A stretch of DNA of 64,000 nt from Drosophila miranda (GCF_003369915.1 NW_022881614.1:20562336-20626335); one strand, 5' to 3'. Shown: positions 1 through 12,506, counted from the stretch's first letter. Program-made: numbers and translations. The notes: a model not told the origin generated them from the letters alone.

Positions 1-155
1 CACTTTTCAACGCCGATGGTGTTGCTGATGGAAGCCGGGAACAATGGCAGGCTGTCACTCCATCGATGGATACCCCGAGGGCAGCAACGTCCCCAAAATT
101 TACCGCTTTCCATATCGCACGCATCTTTATTGTCTCGGTCTGTGTTCAATTAAAA
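1..155. repeat. Duplicated non-DINE segment, copy 1 (cut by window edge)
   Basis: This stretch matches 2641-2795 almost base for base (one visible substitution, gggaac/ggggac near 40). In both places it abuts the CGAGGGGG end of a DINE-like element. It is not part of the DINE consensus seen elsewhere in the window. It has no recognisable coding content. Confidence 0.85.
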
Positions 156-1261
156 CGAGGGGGAACGTTGTGAGTTGCTGCGGACACCGCAACTCTACAG
201 TTATACCCGATACTAAGTCAGTATGGCTCTCCTCCGGCAGACGCCGCTAATATTAAACGACACGACAAAGAGTGCGTGCGAGAGAGACAGAAAATCAGTC
301 TGAGCGTGACGTCGGGCGCTGCGTAGCCACTGCAAATTGATTTGTTCCTATTGGCTATAAAAATGATCTTATCTGATCCAGATTCAGAAATCTGATAGAT
401 ATGGTCATTATCTATGGTTCTGCGTTTTTAGTTTTCTCGAATGTGCAATATTGTGGATGCAACAGATTTTCGTCCTTTGTGTGGGCGGAAAGGGGTGGGG
501 CGAAATTTTGAGATACCACGTTTTATAGTAAGATCTAACAGGAGTGCGGATACCAAATTTGGTTACTCTAGCCTTAATGGGCTCTGAGATTTTTGAATAT
601 CCCCAGATTTTCGTCCTTTGCGGGGGCGGAAGAGGGTGTGGCGAAATTTTGAAACAAACTGGTCTCGGTCCGATATATTAGGAGTGTGGATACCAAACTT
701 GGTTGCTCTAGCTTTTGTAGTCTCTGAGATCTTGGCGCTAATGTTTTACTCTAAGCAAAGCCGCCTATGCTACGTGTGTGTTAGACAGAGACAGGGCGAG
801 AAAAAATGAAATTGTTTTCTTGATGCTGGCTATAATAATAATACGATCCAATTAGATTCCGCAGTCTTAAAGATATGGTCATTCTCTACAATTCTACGTT
901 TTTGGTTTTTTCATATCTTTAAAATTGTAGATGCCACAGATTTTCGTTCTTTGTGGGGGCGGAAGTGGGCGGGGCGAAGTTTTGAAATATTTTTGTAGCA
1001 GTGACATATCACAGAAGTCTGGATCCAAAACATCGTTGCTCCAGCTCTTATAGTCTTTGAGCACTAGGCGCTGAAGGGGACGGACAGACGGACAGACGGA
1101 CGGACGGACAGACAGACAGTGCTCAATCGACTCGGCTATTGATGCTGATCAAGAATATATATACTTTATGGGGTCGAAAACGATTCCTTCTGGACGTTAC
1201 ACACATCCACTTTTACCACAAATCTAATATACCCCAATACTCATTTTGAGTATCGGGTATA
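156..1261 (-). mobile_element. DINE-1/INE-1-like (ISY-type) element, full length
   Basis: The left end reads CGAGGGGGAACG and is followed by a hairpin (GAGTTGC ... GCAACTC), then ATACCCGATACT. The right end carries a GGAC/GGACA microsatellite (about 1079-1118), then the block ending in GAGTATCGGGTATAA. Read on the minus strand this is the INE-1/DINE-1 plan: TATACCC 5' end, block A with TTGATCAGCATCAATAGCCG, (GTCY)n, long block B, 3' hairpin. These are non-autonomous Helentron relatives and encode no protein. Confidence 0.9.
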
Positions 1262-2454
1262 AAAACAACACGCTGGAAACCCTTTTTGGCAGACCCCTAT
1301 GGGTCAGGTCAGGCCAACTGTCGGACACCACTTGGCCACCGAATTTGGGCTGCTATCAAGAGTTTGTTAATGAAAATGTACTAGACAACCCTCCTTTTTC
1401 AATGAAGAGTACCCTCTCCATTAATTTATGCGTTCTGCCTCATTGGGTGCCCATTGATATCATGGAGTGAAAGTGATCGGAGATACTGCTGTTCGCATTA
1501 CGCGTGGCTGACTCCTTCCTGAGGGTTCCACAGCTGATCCGCTAAGTCACCCCTATGGGCAGATGCGGACCTTAAATCCCAAGGGATGCTAATCATTATT
1601 TAGGGAATAACACGAACACGTGTAAATCGCGCCGTGTTTGGCCAAGAAATTAACAATTGTCGGATCTCAAAGTGAAAACATTGGACATTCGAGTTATACC
1701 AAAATTTATGCGTGTCAATATCGAGACTTATGCGGTTTGGCACTCAAACAAAGCGAGGCGAAAATAGCCATCAATGGCCAAATCTGAATCTGGCAATAAT
1801 GAGTAAATAAATGTTTGGGTTTTTGTTGGGCTGGCCAAAAATAATGGCCAGGAAATTAGTAAGACAAATATTGGGGAATGTCCAAGAGCCAGCCGTGCGG
1901 CGTGTGCGCTCCAAACTTGGCCAAGATGTTCTTCGTTTTTGGAGCGTCTGGCGCCGTTCGGTGTGCAATCTCTGGCTCGATATTTATGACAATTTACGAC
2001 TTCTGTGAATCAGCCCCATCAAAACGAGCTTCAGTATTTTCGCAACGAATTAACGCTCTTTTGGCAAAAGGTTAAGGCCAAGGCGAAAAGGTTAATGTAT
2101 TTCTAAATGCCTTGCTAATTGACGAGCGGTATTCCACAGCAAACAAAAGGCTCCAGACTGCGGAAAAGCGTTGTCAGAGGAGCTGGGGTTTCCTCTGCCA
2201 GCTTTAGCCATTTCTCCTCTGTTTTCTCCTTGCTTATAAAATGTATGAATAAATTATATATAAATGTGGCTCCGAAACAGACCCCTCCCCACCAGCCGAG
2301 TCCACGCATCTCAATATGTATATTTTTTGGGATCCATTAGCTTACTAGTCGCTTCATTAATGGAGAGCTGCCACCAGACCGTGCCGCAGATGATGGCTTG
2401 TAATTTGTAATTTGGCGGTTCCCACCAGGTGAGAAGGTGGAAAATATACAAAAA
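1262..2454. other. Host intergenic DNA, no gene recognised
   Basis: Moderately AT-rich unique sequence without the DINE motif. Open frames here are short and overlap on both strands with no family resemblance. I see no RNA gene. Confidence 0.6.
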
Positions 2455-2627
2455 CGAGGGGGAACGTTGTGAGTTGCTGCGGACACCGCAACTCTACAGT
2501 TATACCCGATACTTAGTCAGTATGGCTCTCCTCCGGCAGACGCCGCTAATATTGAACGACACGACAAAGAGTGCGTGCGAGAGAGACAGAAAATCAGTCT
2601 GAGCGTGACGTCGGGCGCTGCGTAGCC
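2455..2627 (-). mobile_element. DINE-1-like element, 3'-end fragment
   Basis: Contains only the CGAGGGGG end, hairpin, subterminal ATACCCGATACT and the GA-rich stretch, stopping at GCGTAGCC. A non-DINE segment that also occurs at the window start replaces the rest. Confidence 0.85.
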
Positions 2628-2795
2628 TCAATGGAGAGTTCACTTTTCAACGCCGATGGTGTTGCTGATGGAAGCCGGGGACAATGGCAGGCTGTCACTC
2701 CATCGATGGATACCCCGAGGGCAGCAACGTCCCCAAAATTTACCGCTTTCCATATCGCACGCATCTTTATTGTCTCGGTCTGTGTTCAATTAAAA
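2628..2795. repeat. Duplicated non-DINE segment, copy 2
   Basis: Second copy of the segment at 1-155, here with 13 more bases on its left. It sits between a DINE 3'-end fragment and the 3' end of a full DINE. One frame stays open through the segment and into the next element, but I recognise no domain and would not call it a gene. Confidence 0.8.
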
Positions 2796-3916
2796 CGAGG
2801 GGGAACGTTGTGAGTTGCTGCGGACACCGCAACTCTACATTATACCCGATACTAAGTCAGTATGGCTCTCCTCCGTCAGACGCCGCTAATATTAAACGAC
2901 ACGACAAAGAGTGCGTGCGAGAGAGACAGAAAATCAGTCTGAGCGTGACGTCGGGCGCTGCGTAGCCACTGCAAATTGATTTGTTCCTATTGGCTATAAA
3001 AATGATCTGATCTGATCCAGATTCAGCAATCTGATAGATATGGTCATTATCTATGATTCTGCGTTTTTAGTTTTCTCGAATGTGCAATATTGTGGATGCA
3101 ACAGATTTTCGTCCTTTGTGTGGGCGGAAAGGGGTGGGGCGAAATTTTGAGATACACGTTTTATAGTAAGATCTAACAGGAGTGCGGATACCAAATTTGG
3201 TTACTCTAGCCTTAATAGTCTCTAAGATTTTTGAATATCCCCAGATTTTCGTCCTTTGCGGGGGCGGAAGAGGGTGTGGCGAAATTTTGAAACAAACTGG
3301 TCTCGGTCCGATATATTAGGAGTGTGGATACCAAATTTGGTTGCTCTAGCTTTTGTAGTCTCTGAGATCTTGGCGCTAATGTTTTACTCTAAGCAAAGCC
3401 GCCTATGCCACGTGTGTGTTAGACAGAGACAGGGCGAGAAAAAATGAAATTGTTTTCTTGATTCTGGCTATAATAATAATACGATCCAATTCAGATTCCG
3501 CAGTCTTAAAGATATGGTCATTCTCTACAATTCTACGTTTTTGGTTTTTTCATATCTTTAAAATTGTGGATGCCACAGATTTTCGTCCTTTGTGGGGGCG
3601 GAAGTGGGCGGGGCGAAGTTTTGAAATATTTTTGTAGCAGTGACATATCACAGAAGTCTGGATCCAAAACATCGTTGCTCTAGCTCTTATAGTCTTTGAG
3701 CACTAGGCGCTGAAGGGGACGGACAGACGGACGGACGGACAGACGGACAGACGGACAGACGGACAGACAGACAGGGCCCAATCGACTCGGCTATTGATGC
3801 TGATCAGGAATATATATACTTTATGGGGTCGGAAACGATTCCTTCTGGACGTTACACACATCCACTTTTACCACAAATCTAATATACCCCAATACTCATT
3901 TTAAGTATCGGGTATA
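2796..3916 (-). mobile_element. DINE-1-like element, full length
   Basis: Same plan as the copy at 156-1261 and its closest relative in the window. Both share a central variant (tttttgaatatccccag, then ttttgaaacaaactgg) absent from most other copies. The microsatellite lies at about 3718-3773. Confidence 0.9.
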
Positions 3917-4219
3917 ATAACACTAGAGACCCTAAGCCAAAGCCATAGCCAAACATTTTCATTAGGCGGACGCATGACACCCAAAAACGGTGGCGATGCT
4001 GTTTGCATGCTTATAAGAAGCGGGCTCATAATTCATTGGTCCAACAGGGCCCCGTTGAGCCTCTGGGCCAGAGGTCTTCCGAGGCAGCTGCTGCTCTTGG
4101 CCAAGAAAAGTCCAAGTGCAGCTGAATGAAATATTTAAGGCTTTGACGAAACAATTTGCGGCTCTGTGCGAAGTGCCAGATCCAATCTACCCGGCCCCTC
4201 CCCTACATTTGAGTACTAA
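3917..4219. other. Host spacer between DINE copies
   Basis: Unique sequence of about 300 bases with no open frame or RNA gene that I can support. Confidence 0.5.
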
Positions 4220-5311
4220 CGAGGTGGAACGTTGTGAGTTGCTGCGGACACCGCAACTCTACAGTTATACCCGATACTAAGTTAGTATGGCTCTCCTGCG
4301 GCAGACGCCGCTAATATAGAACCACACGACAAAGAGTGCGTGCGAGAGAGACAGAAAATCAGTCTGAGCGTGACGTCGGGCGCTGCGTAGCCACTGAAAA
4401 TTGATTTCTTGTTTTTGGCTACAAAAATGATCCGATCTGATCCAGCTTCAGCAATCTGATAGATATGGTCATTATCTATGATTCTGCGTTTTTAGTTTTC
4501 TCGAATGTGCAATATTGTGGATGCAACAGATTTTCGTCTTTTGTGGGGCGGAAGGGGGTGGGGCGAAATTCTGAGATATACGTTTTATAGTGAGATCTAA
4601 CAGAAGTGCGGATACCAAGTTTGGTTACTCTAGCCTTAATAGTCTCTGAGATTTGTGGATGCCCCAGATTTTCGTTCTTTGCGGGGGCGGAAGGGGGTGT
4701 GGCGAAATTTGGACACGAAACGGTCAAGGTCCGATATCACAGGAGTGTGGATAACAAATTTGGTTGCTCTGGCTCTTATAGGTTCTGAGATCCTTGAACT
4801 CATATTTTGCAATTGACAAAACCGACCATGAAACCTGTGTGTTAGAGAGAGACAGAGCGAGAAAGAATGAAATTGTTTTCTTGATTCTGGCTAAAATCAT
4901 TATACGATCTGGTTCAGATTTTGCACTGTAGAAGATATGGTCATCCTCACCGATTCTGCGTTTTTGGTTTTATCGTATCTTTAAAAATGTGGATGCCACA
5001 GATTTTCGTCCTTTGTGGGGGCGGAAGTGGGCGGGGCGAAGTTTTGAAATATTTTTGTAGCAGTGACGTATCACAGAAGTCTGGATCCAAAACATCGTTG
5101 CTCTAGCTCTTATAGTCTTTGAGCACTAGGCGCTGAAGGGACGGACGGACGGACGGACGGACAGACAGACAGGGCTCAATCGACTCGGCTATTGATGATC
5201 AAGAATATATATACTTTATGGGGTCGGAAACGATTCCTTCTGGACGTTACACACATCCACTTTTACCACAAATCTAATATACCCCAATACTCATTTTGAG
5301 TATCGGGTATA
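4220..5311 (-). mobile_element. DINE-1-like element, full length (CGAGGTGG variant)
   Basis: Starts CGAGGTGGAACG rather than CGAGGGGG. It shares this and 'aatattgaaccacacgac'-type variants with the copies around 19.3 kb and 23.4 kb. Hairpin, microsatellite (about 5138-5173) and terminal GAGTATCGGGTATAA are present. Confidence 0.9.
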
Positions 5312-5373
5312 AAAACCAAAAAAAGATTCCGCAGCTGACAAATTTCGCGCTGCTCCATCTCCTCTAAAAAAAA

Positions 5374-6502
5374 CGAGGGGGAACGTTGTGAGTTGCTGCG
5401 GACACCGCAACTCTACAGTTATACCCGATACTAAGTCAGTATGGCTCTCCTCCGGCAGACGCCGCTAATATTGAACGACACGACAAAGAGTGCGTGCGAG
5501 ACAGACAAAAAATCAGTCTGAGCGTGACGTCGGGCGCTGCGTAGCCACTGCAAATTGATTTGTTCTTATTGGCTATAAAAATGATCTGATCTGATCCAGA
5601 TTCAGCAATCTGATAGATATGGTTGTTATCTATGATTCTGCGTTTTTAGTTTTGTCGAATGTGCAATATTGAGGATGCAACAGATTTTCGTCCTTTGTGG
5701 GGGCGGCAGGGGGTGAGGCGAAATTCTGAGATATACGTTTTATAGTGACATCTAACAGAAGTGCGGATACCAAATTTATTTACTCTAGCCTTAATAGTCT
5801 CTGATATTTGTGGATGCCCCAGATTTTCGTCCTTTGCGGGGGCGGAAGGGGGTGTGGCGAAATTTGGACACGAAACGGTCAAGGTCCGATATCACAGGAG
5901 TGTGGATACCAAATTTGGTTGCTCTGGCTCTTATAGGTTCTGAGATCCTTGAACTCATATTTTGCAATTGGCAAAACCGACCATGAAACCTGTGTGTTAG
6001 AGAGAGACAGAGCGAGAAAGAATGAAATTGTTTTCTTGATTCTGGCTATAATAATTATACGATCTGGTTGAGATCTTACATTCTAAGACATATAGTCATC
6101 CTCTACGATTCTGCGTTTTTGGTTTTATCGTATCTTTAAAAATGTGGATGCCACAGGTTTTCGTCCTTTGTGGGGGCGGATGTGGGCGGGGCGAAGTTTT
6201 GAAATATTTTTGTAGCAGTGACATATCACAGAAGTCTGGATCCAAAACATCGTTGCTCTAGCTCTTATAGTCTTTGAGCACTATGCGCTCAAGGGGACGG
6301 ACAGACGGACGGACGGACAGACGGACGGACGGACAGACGGACAGACGGACAGACAGACATGGCTCAATCGACTCGGCTATTGATGCTGATCAATAATATA
6401 TATACTTTATGGGGTCGGAAACGATTCCTTCTGGACGTTACACACATCCACTTTTACCACAAATCTAATATACCCCAATAATCATTTTGAGTATCGGGTA
6501 TA
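5374..6502 (-). mobile_element. DINE-1-like element, full length
   Basis: Complete ends. The three internal repeats of the 'CAGATTTTCGTCC' block are clear here, at about 5682, 5820 and 6150. Only 62 bp of non-element DNA separate it from the previous copy. An A run follows the right end. Confidence 0.9.
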
Positions 6503-9057
6503 AAAAAAAAAAAAAATATTAGTATTTATTTTTGCCATTTTGGGGCTCAAATCGGCTCCATTTCAATGAAGAGCGAGGGGTGGGGGTGGGGGGGAGGCTT
6601 CACCGATTTGCATTCCTCAAGTAATTAGTAAATTGTGATGACTGCCATGGGCATTTCATTTGGCGATTATTTGCATCTCAACTAATTAGCGGACAAAAAA
6701 AAAGGAGAATAGTACAATATTTGTGTGAAATTCTCGGAACAGGATGTAAATAAACACTTGCGTGGGGGAGGGGGGGGGGGGTGGGTCAGATAATGATGAT
6801 CTTTCGGCACCCATGAATCCTCCCCCGCCCGGCAAACTAATCAAGGATGGACTGCAGCAGCCCATGGCCAGAGCTGTTCGGGGCAATCAAGTGAGAAAAT
6901 TTAAATTACATGACCATGGATCCACGGATCGCATGGATCGCATGGATCGCATGCAGTGACCCGCATTTAAAGGTTCATAACTTCCAAGTCAATTACGCCT
7001 GCTGCGTTCTCTGGAGTCCAGATGCCTGGGATGTGAATTAGAGAAATTGCACGCTCAAGTGGAAGAGAGGACCGGACCGGACCTCAGGTCTGGCCTGGAC
7101 TGACTGACATAACTCACGAGTGCCAGACGCACAGAAACAGATACAGATACAGATACATACAGTGTTGCAGCCTCCGCATAAACCGCTGTTCGGTTGCAGG
7201 TGAACTAGACATGCAGGGGCATCCTCGAGAGCCACTCCACAAATAAAGGGACTACTGTGGGAATCGTACCGATCGTACCGACCAGAACAGAACAGAAAAG
7301 AACCAGCATCAGCGAATTAATTTGTGACGCGCGCGCTCCACACACAGAGCTCCTCCAATCTCCATCCACATCTCGAGGCCAGTTCCCGATCCTCCGCCTG
7401 GAGGCAATTTGGAGGTAGCCCAACTCGTGACTGCACCGCGACACAGTGTCTGGATCTCTGCGCCCAAAAGCCTTCCCTCCAACGCACACAGCGAGCACGT
7501 TTCAGGGGCTTTCGAACCCCCGTGCTCGTCGTCATCGTCGTGTGGCAAGTGGCTGCTTGACTGCTGTTGCAGCTTGTGCTGCAGTCGCGTCTCCAGCTTC
7601 TTCTTTTGGGGGCATCTTGGCGGCTTTGGCGCTGGTGTCAAACGTTTTGTAATCTGTCACGTCGCATCGTTTTAATATTTCTGCGTTCATGGCCCGGCTA
7701 CGGGGAAATGCACTCGGTTGCGTGTAAAAATAGGCGTAACCCTTTGGTATTTATGGTCTGGTATTAGTAGATGGTCTGACCGACCAGACCGCGACGCGAC
7801 GCAGAGTGGTCTAGAGTGGAGTACGAGTCTCCAGGAGGGCGCTCCCTGGCTGCTTTGTTTGGTTTTCAGCAGCCAAGAGCCGCCTTGGGGCCTTGGCAGC
7901 AGGTTCAAGTGCTTCTTACCCAAAAACTAACTACATTCGAGGCTCCAGCTCTCCAGCTCCACTCTCTTATTATCTAAATCATTATTAGTTTGACCTTCAG
8001 CCCCGGGGTTGAGTTTTCTTATCTTATTAATTATTTGCTCTTTATTGTAACTGGGGGGGGGGGGGGGACTACTGTGCGTCTGACTCATCAGAGGGGTTTT
8101 CGGAGCGGATTAGCGGGTCCCAGGGTGTATCCCTGGGAAAGACGGATCACACTTCGCTTGAGCGTTCCTCCGTTATATATAAGTATTTCATTTAATATAT
8201 AATTATCCACTCCACTAATTACCACTGTTTTAAAGACCTCCCGGGCACTGACCTACTAAAGAACCGATTCCAAAGCTTCCCACAGGCCCGACTCGTCCTC
8301 GCCTGGGCCTTCGGCACGCATATCAGCGCGTAATTTGCTAACCCTACTCAAGACCCATAACTGGGGCCAGTCATGCGGATGCGGCAAATACAGTAGTTAG
8401 CCATTGCAGAGCCTGACAACCGTTAATCAGGCACCACAAATCAGCAAGAGACAGGAGAAAGAGGAAGATGGGAATGGGTCAGGCTCTGCCTCTGATTGGA
8501 GGCTGTCTATTTATGGTTGTGAGCTCCAAAATGGCGCCACTTGTGCCCAAGACATAGGTGCAGCTACCCGTGACTTTTCCATTGTCTCTGCGCGAAAATA
8601 TTGACACTGTCTACCGCACTTTGGGCTGGGAATCCAGTGGAGAGTCGAAGGGAAAGGGAACCGGCAATTTACATTTGCATATGCGTGAGAATGATTAAGA
8701 TAAATACCAGCACCTGCTCTACCCCGCCCCCACCCCCCCGTTTACCCATGGGGATCTGTGAGTGGGTGGCGGCGAGTGTTAATTGCCCCAGACTCAATCA
8801 GGTGGAATGGAATATTTATGAGCTTGGGCTGGGGCTTAGACTGGGGATTGAGCCGATTAGACAAAGTCTGGTATCTGGTATCTAATTGAATCTAAAACTG
8901 CGTGTGAGTGTAAAAGCGGAAACTATCAAGACTGGCTTCAGATTCCACGATTATCGTAGATATTCTAATTGCCCCCTTCCCACAGTATCCTTGCTTTGTC
9001 ACTGCCACCCCCCATCACTATCCTTAAACTCCCCTCATCAACAGCTATCCCATTTCT
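6503..9057. other. Host intergenic DNA upstream of receptor genes
   Basis: Unique, GC-moderate DNA with G runs (about 6766-6781 and 8052-8067), an ACAGAT microsatellite (about 7137-7162) and GATCGCATG repeats (about 6928-6955). Overlapping frames at 7.2-7.7 kb lie on both strands, show no conserved family and look like chance open frames in GC-rich sequence. I see no convincing gene or RNA. Confidence 0.5.
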
Positions 9058-10711
9058 ATGTCTTACAGATCATGCCCGACTCTACTGCTGTTCCTGATCC
9101 CTCAGGGCGATGTGATCGCCAGTGTAGGTCTGTCCCATATCATAGGCAAGCTGAACGATCACCTGCGGATCTCCACAAACATTTTGTACTGCAACGAACA
9201 CCAAAAACTGATCAATTACGAGTCCGAATGCCTTCGCACAGCGGGGATCACCAGAATGATCTACACCTCGGCGGCGGCCGTCAACTCTTCTCGTCTGCAG
9301 CGTCATATAGGAGACGGTAGCCAGCTCTTTGTTGTGATCAGCACTGAGCCGCCATACGATCTATTGCGCACACTGGATCTCCGCTTCCAGAATGCCGACT
9401 TTCTCATCGTCATCGACAGGCAAATCGATCGGGAATGTGGCTGGCCTACGTGCAACATGCCTTTGAGCTGGGCTACGTCCGCCTTTTGCTTCACACCACC
9501 CCGAATGGCGGCGTCTATGGGAAAACGCTGTTTCCCAAAGTTCGGATAGACCCCACTACTGTGGAGCAGAACCTGCAGCACAGGGCCTCCATGCGGGACC
9601 TGCACGGCTACCCGGTCCGAGTGGCGGCCTATAAGAACGTGCCGCGCAGCTTCATGTACGTGAACTCTTGGGGCAGGATGATCTACGCGGGCTTTTACAT
9701 GCGGTTCGTGCGCGCCTTTCTGGACTCGAGGAATGCCACCTTCGTTCAGACCCCAAGCGATTCGCCCGGGAACTGTACCCTTGCCCTCAGGAACGAGACG
9801 GTGGACCTTTGCGCAGACTCTCTGGCGGCCAATCCGGAGATGTTCAGCCTCACGTATGGCTTCAGAATCGCCTATGCCAATGTGATGGTGGCCCACGCAA
9901 AGCCGTTGCTTTCGTACCGCTGTTTGGAGGCTCCGTTCCAGATCAGTGTCTGGCTGTGCCTGGTGACCTATGTCATCCTGATCGTCGGCTTCCTGAGCTG
10001 CATCCACTGGCAGCAGCACCGACGGTGGGACTTCAGCAAGTATCTCTTGGGGGTGTTCAGTTCGCTGCTCTTCAGCGGCTTCAGTCTGCGATCGATTCGG
10101 GGACGCGAGCGCTACATACTCTTTGGAGTGATCTTCATGACCGGCTTTGTGTACTCCACCATGTACCTGGGACTGCTGAAGAGCATGCTTATCTCGGAGG
10201 TGTTCGAGCCACAGATCAACACCTTCGAGCAGCTGGTGGCGAGCAACACCTGCTGGTGGACCCCTACGATCGAATTCTGTTCGCAAAGTACAACATGCCG
10301 GAGGTGCTGTGGTCCGTCGTTCAGACGGTGACATTTGAGACGTTGCTTTACCATCGAAACCGCTTCGACCAGAGCTACGCCTACGTGCTTCGTCGGATAC
10401 CCGTCAACTTTGCATTCCTGTTCACCGACATTCCCATGCGCAAGAGGTGGTTCCTCAAGGAGCACCTCAGCACTGCCTGGTACCATGCCTTTGAGAGCGG
10501 ACTTACGCGGAAACTGTCCGAGGATGCCAACAACGAGGCGATGAGCGTGGCACACCTGCATTACCTCATAACGGAGCACTTGGAGGCGAAGCCGCTGGAC
10601 CTCGATTATTTCGTCATGCCCGCCATCGCCCTAGCCCTCGGCCTGGCATTCATCAGTTTTGTCATCGAGTTGACGGCCTGGCGCATGTGCCGCTCCCGAC
10701 CGCAAGTCTAA
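9058..10711 (+). pseudogene. Divergent ionotropic receptor (Ir), two frameshifts
   Basis: Encodes a divergent chemosensory ionotropic receptor of the iGluR-related family, expected as a plasma-membrane cation-channel subunit in sensory neurons. The start at 9058 gives a short hydrophobic leader (MSYRSCPTLLLFLI). The ligand-binding S1 lobe begins near 9605 (GYPVRVAAYKNVPRSF). TM1 is about 9940-10010, the pore loop about 10025-10095 (SSLLFSGFS), TM2 about 10110-10190, S2 starts FEPQINTFEQL, and TM3 is near 10610-10680 before the stop at 10709. The frame changes near 9434 and again near 10248. Each is explained by one missing base, so no single frame spans the protein. The downstream gene aligns throughout, showing where each break lies. 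AATAAA sites occur near 10845. Either a pseudogene or two sequencing errors. Confidence 0.85.
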
Positions 10712-10928
10712 ATGCAGATGATGAAGATGCTGCAAGATGCTGCTCCTTTAATTTTGTTTGATGTTTGTTGTGGCATGTTTCAGCACATTCTTGTTGGCTA
10801 GAAGTAAAGCACAGAGTAGTAATTACTGTTTTAATCGTTGAAAATAAACCAATAAACTCAGAGGCTACCCCTTAAGTGCCCTCCTCAATCGATGAATGAA
10901 CTTTACATTGATTTCCTTTTATTTTTAG

Positions 10929-12506
10929 CCCCTTCTGGCAGCAAAGCATCGCAGGTGTCTTTTGCCGTCGAAGGTTTATTCTGAAGGACTATCTTGCACT
11001 TGCAGCCAGGTGTGGGCGTGGCCTCTTGATCTTTCTGCTTCTCAGCGTTCCAGACTGTCGCCTGGAACTGCCAGAGCTCTCAGCCATCATTTCAGAGCTC
11101 AATTGGGGACTGCAGTGCAGAACCAATATAATCTACTTGGAGCACACGCAACCCAACGATCTGTACGACGCGATCAGAAGCACTGTCCCCAGCATTCTTC
11201 TCAGCGGCAGCGCCAACCGAGCGGCAGGCCCTGCTCGCGGGATTGTGGAGCCAGGGCTATCGAAATGTCCTGGTGTACAACGGAACGGCCATGGAGAAAG
11301 GTACCCTGTACACCAGCGAGGACTTTCCACAGCAGCGACTCGGCAGGCCGAACGTGAGCCACTATCTATGGGTTGGTGCGCGTGGCCCTGTACAATAATC
11401 CGCCCCGGAGTCTGGTCTACCCAGAACACGGAGTATATGACGGCTATGCGTTAATGCTGCTGCGTCAGTTCCTGGCCCATCGCAGGGTCACGTTTGTGCC
11501 GGTGCTCACACCCCACTACCGGGTTTACTCGGCCAACGATTGCCTGAAGCTGCTGCATCTCCAGCAGGTGGATATATGCGGGGATCTACTGGCGTACAGC
11601 AATATTTCGAGCTTCACGGCCAGCTACACGTATCTGTACGGCTACATTCTGATACCAAACTCGCCGCCCAGGTCCAAGGTCATCTACACTGTGGCCCCCT
11701 ACAGCCCCACCATGTGGATGACTGTGGCCGCCTACTTGGTGCTGCTCCCCAGCGTCGGGAGCCTCGTGTACTGGCTTCAACGGGGAACCATTCGCTACGG
11801 GAAGTTCGTCCTGGACGCCCTGAAGAGTCTGCTCTTCTCGGGCTTCCAGCTGGGCGAGTTCAGGGGCCTGGTGGGGGTCGTCCTGTACCTCACGCTCGTC
11901 TTTACCGGCTTCATCTGCTCCAACTTCTACCTGGCCGCCTTGGGCAGCATCCTGGCCACGGGTCTGTACGAGCCGCAGATCAACACTTTCGAGGAGCTGG
12001 TCCAGCAGAACATCACCTTCATCATCGGAGACTACGACAAGACCGTGCTGCAGACCTACGACTTCCCCGACATCCTTTGGAACATCACGCGCGTGGTGCC
12101 CTACGACTTTATTACGCGGCATCGGGCCGTCTTCGACACAGATTACGCGTATCTGGCCCACAGCGACCGCATAGTGCTGTTCAACTTCCAGCAGCAGTTC
12201 ATGAAGAAGTTCCCCATGCGCCGCCAGTGGCTGCTGAAGCAGAAGCTCGGCGAGACGCTGCTCAACTGCTTCAATAGTGGACTCCTGGAGAAGCTGGCCC
12301 ACGACACCAACAGGGAGACGATCCGCATCGGCTACCTCGGTCTCATCAGATCCGAGGAGTACCGTGCCCAGCCACTGGCCTTGGACTTCTTCTCCATGCC
12401 CTTCTACATGATGTTCACGGGACTGGGCCTTGGCTTCGTCTCTCTGGTGGGGGAGCTCTTGGTCCACCTCCTTGCCAGGGGGAAAAAAGCGTCCCCTCAG
12501 GTGTGA
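10929..12506 (+). pseudogene. Second divergent ionotropic receptor, tandem paralogue, two frameshifts
   Basis: Paralogue of the receptor just upstream in the same orientation. A strong acceptor (ttttatttttag, ending 10928) suggests a short first exon upstream that I could not place. A hydrophobic leader (RGLLIFLLLSVPDC) is encoded around 11014-11055. S1 is near 11376-11430 (VRVALYNNPPRSLVYP), TM1 about 11705-11770, pore about 11810-11850 (LKSLLFSGFQ), TM2 about 11880-11945, S2 begins YEPQINTFEEL, TM3 is about 12395-12470, and the stop is at 12504-12506. The frame shifts near 11217 and near 11371, each explained by one extra base. From 11373 on the frame is open for 377 codons. Clustered Irs like these occur in several Drosophila loci; I do not assign a locus name. 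Confidence 0.85.

Noticed and set aside
5646-5882. Recurrent 60-100-residue open frames in DINE copies (MTVSCPNFATPPSAP, MRIPNLVTLALIVSE)
   Set aside because: They recur because the DNA is repeated, occur on both strands, and vary in length with indels. The element is non-coding.
7205-7767. Cluster of overlapping frames on both strands
   Set aside because: Mutually overlapping without conserved motifs; looks like chance in GC-rich DNA.
9303-10334. 343-codon open frame antisense to the first Ir
   Set aside because: Mirror of a GC-rich coding region; His/Glu/Arg-rich composition typical of antisense frames, with no family resemblance.
11586-12467. 293-codon antisense frame over the second Ir
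   Set aside because: Same reason: codon-bias shadow of the true gene.
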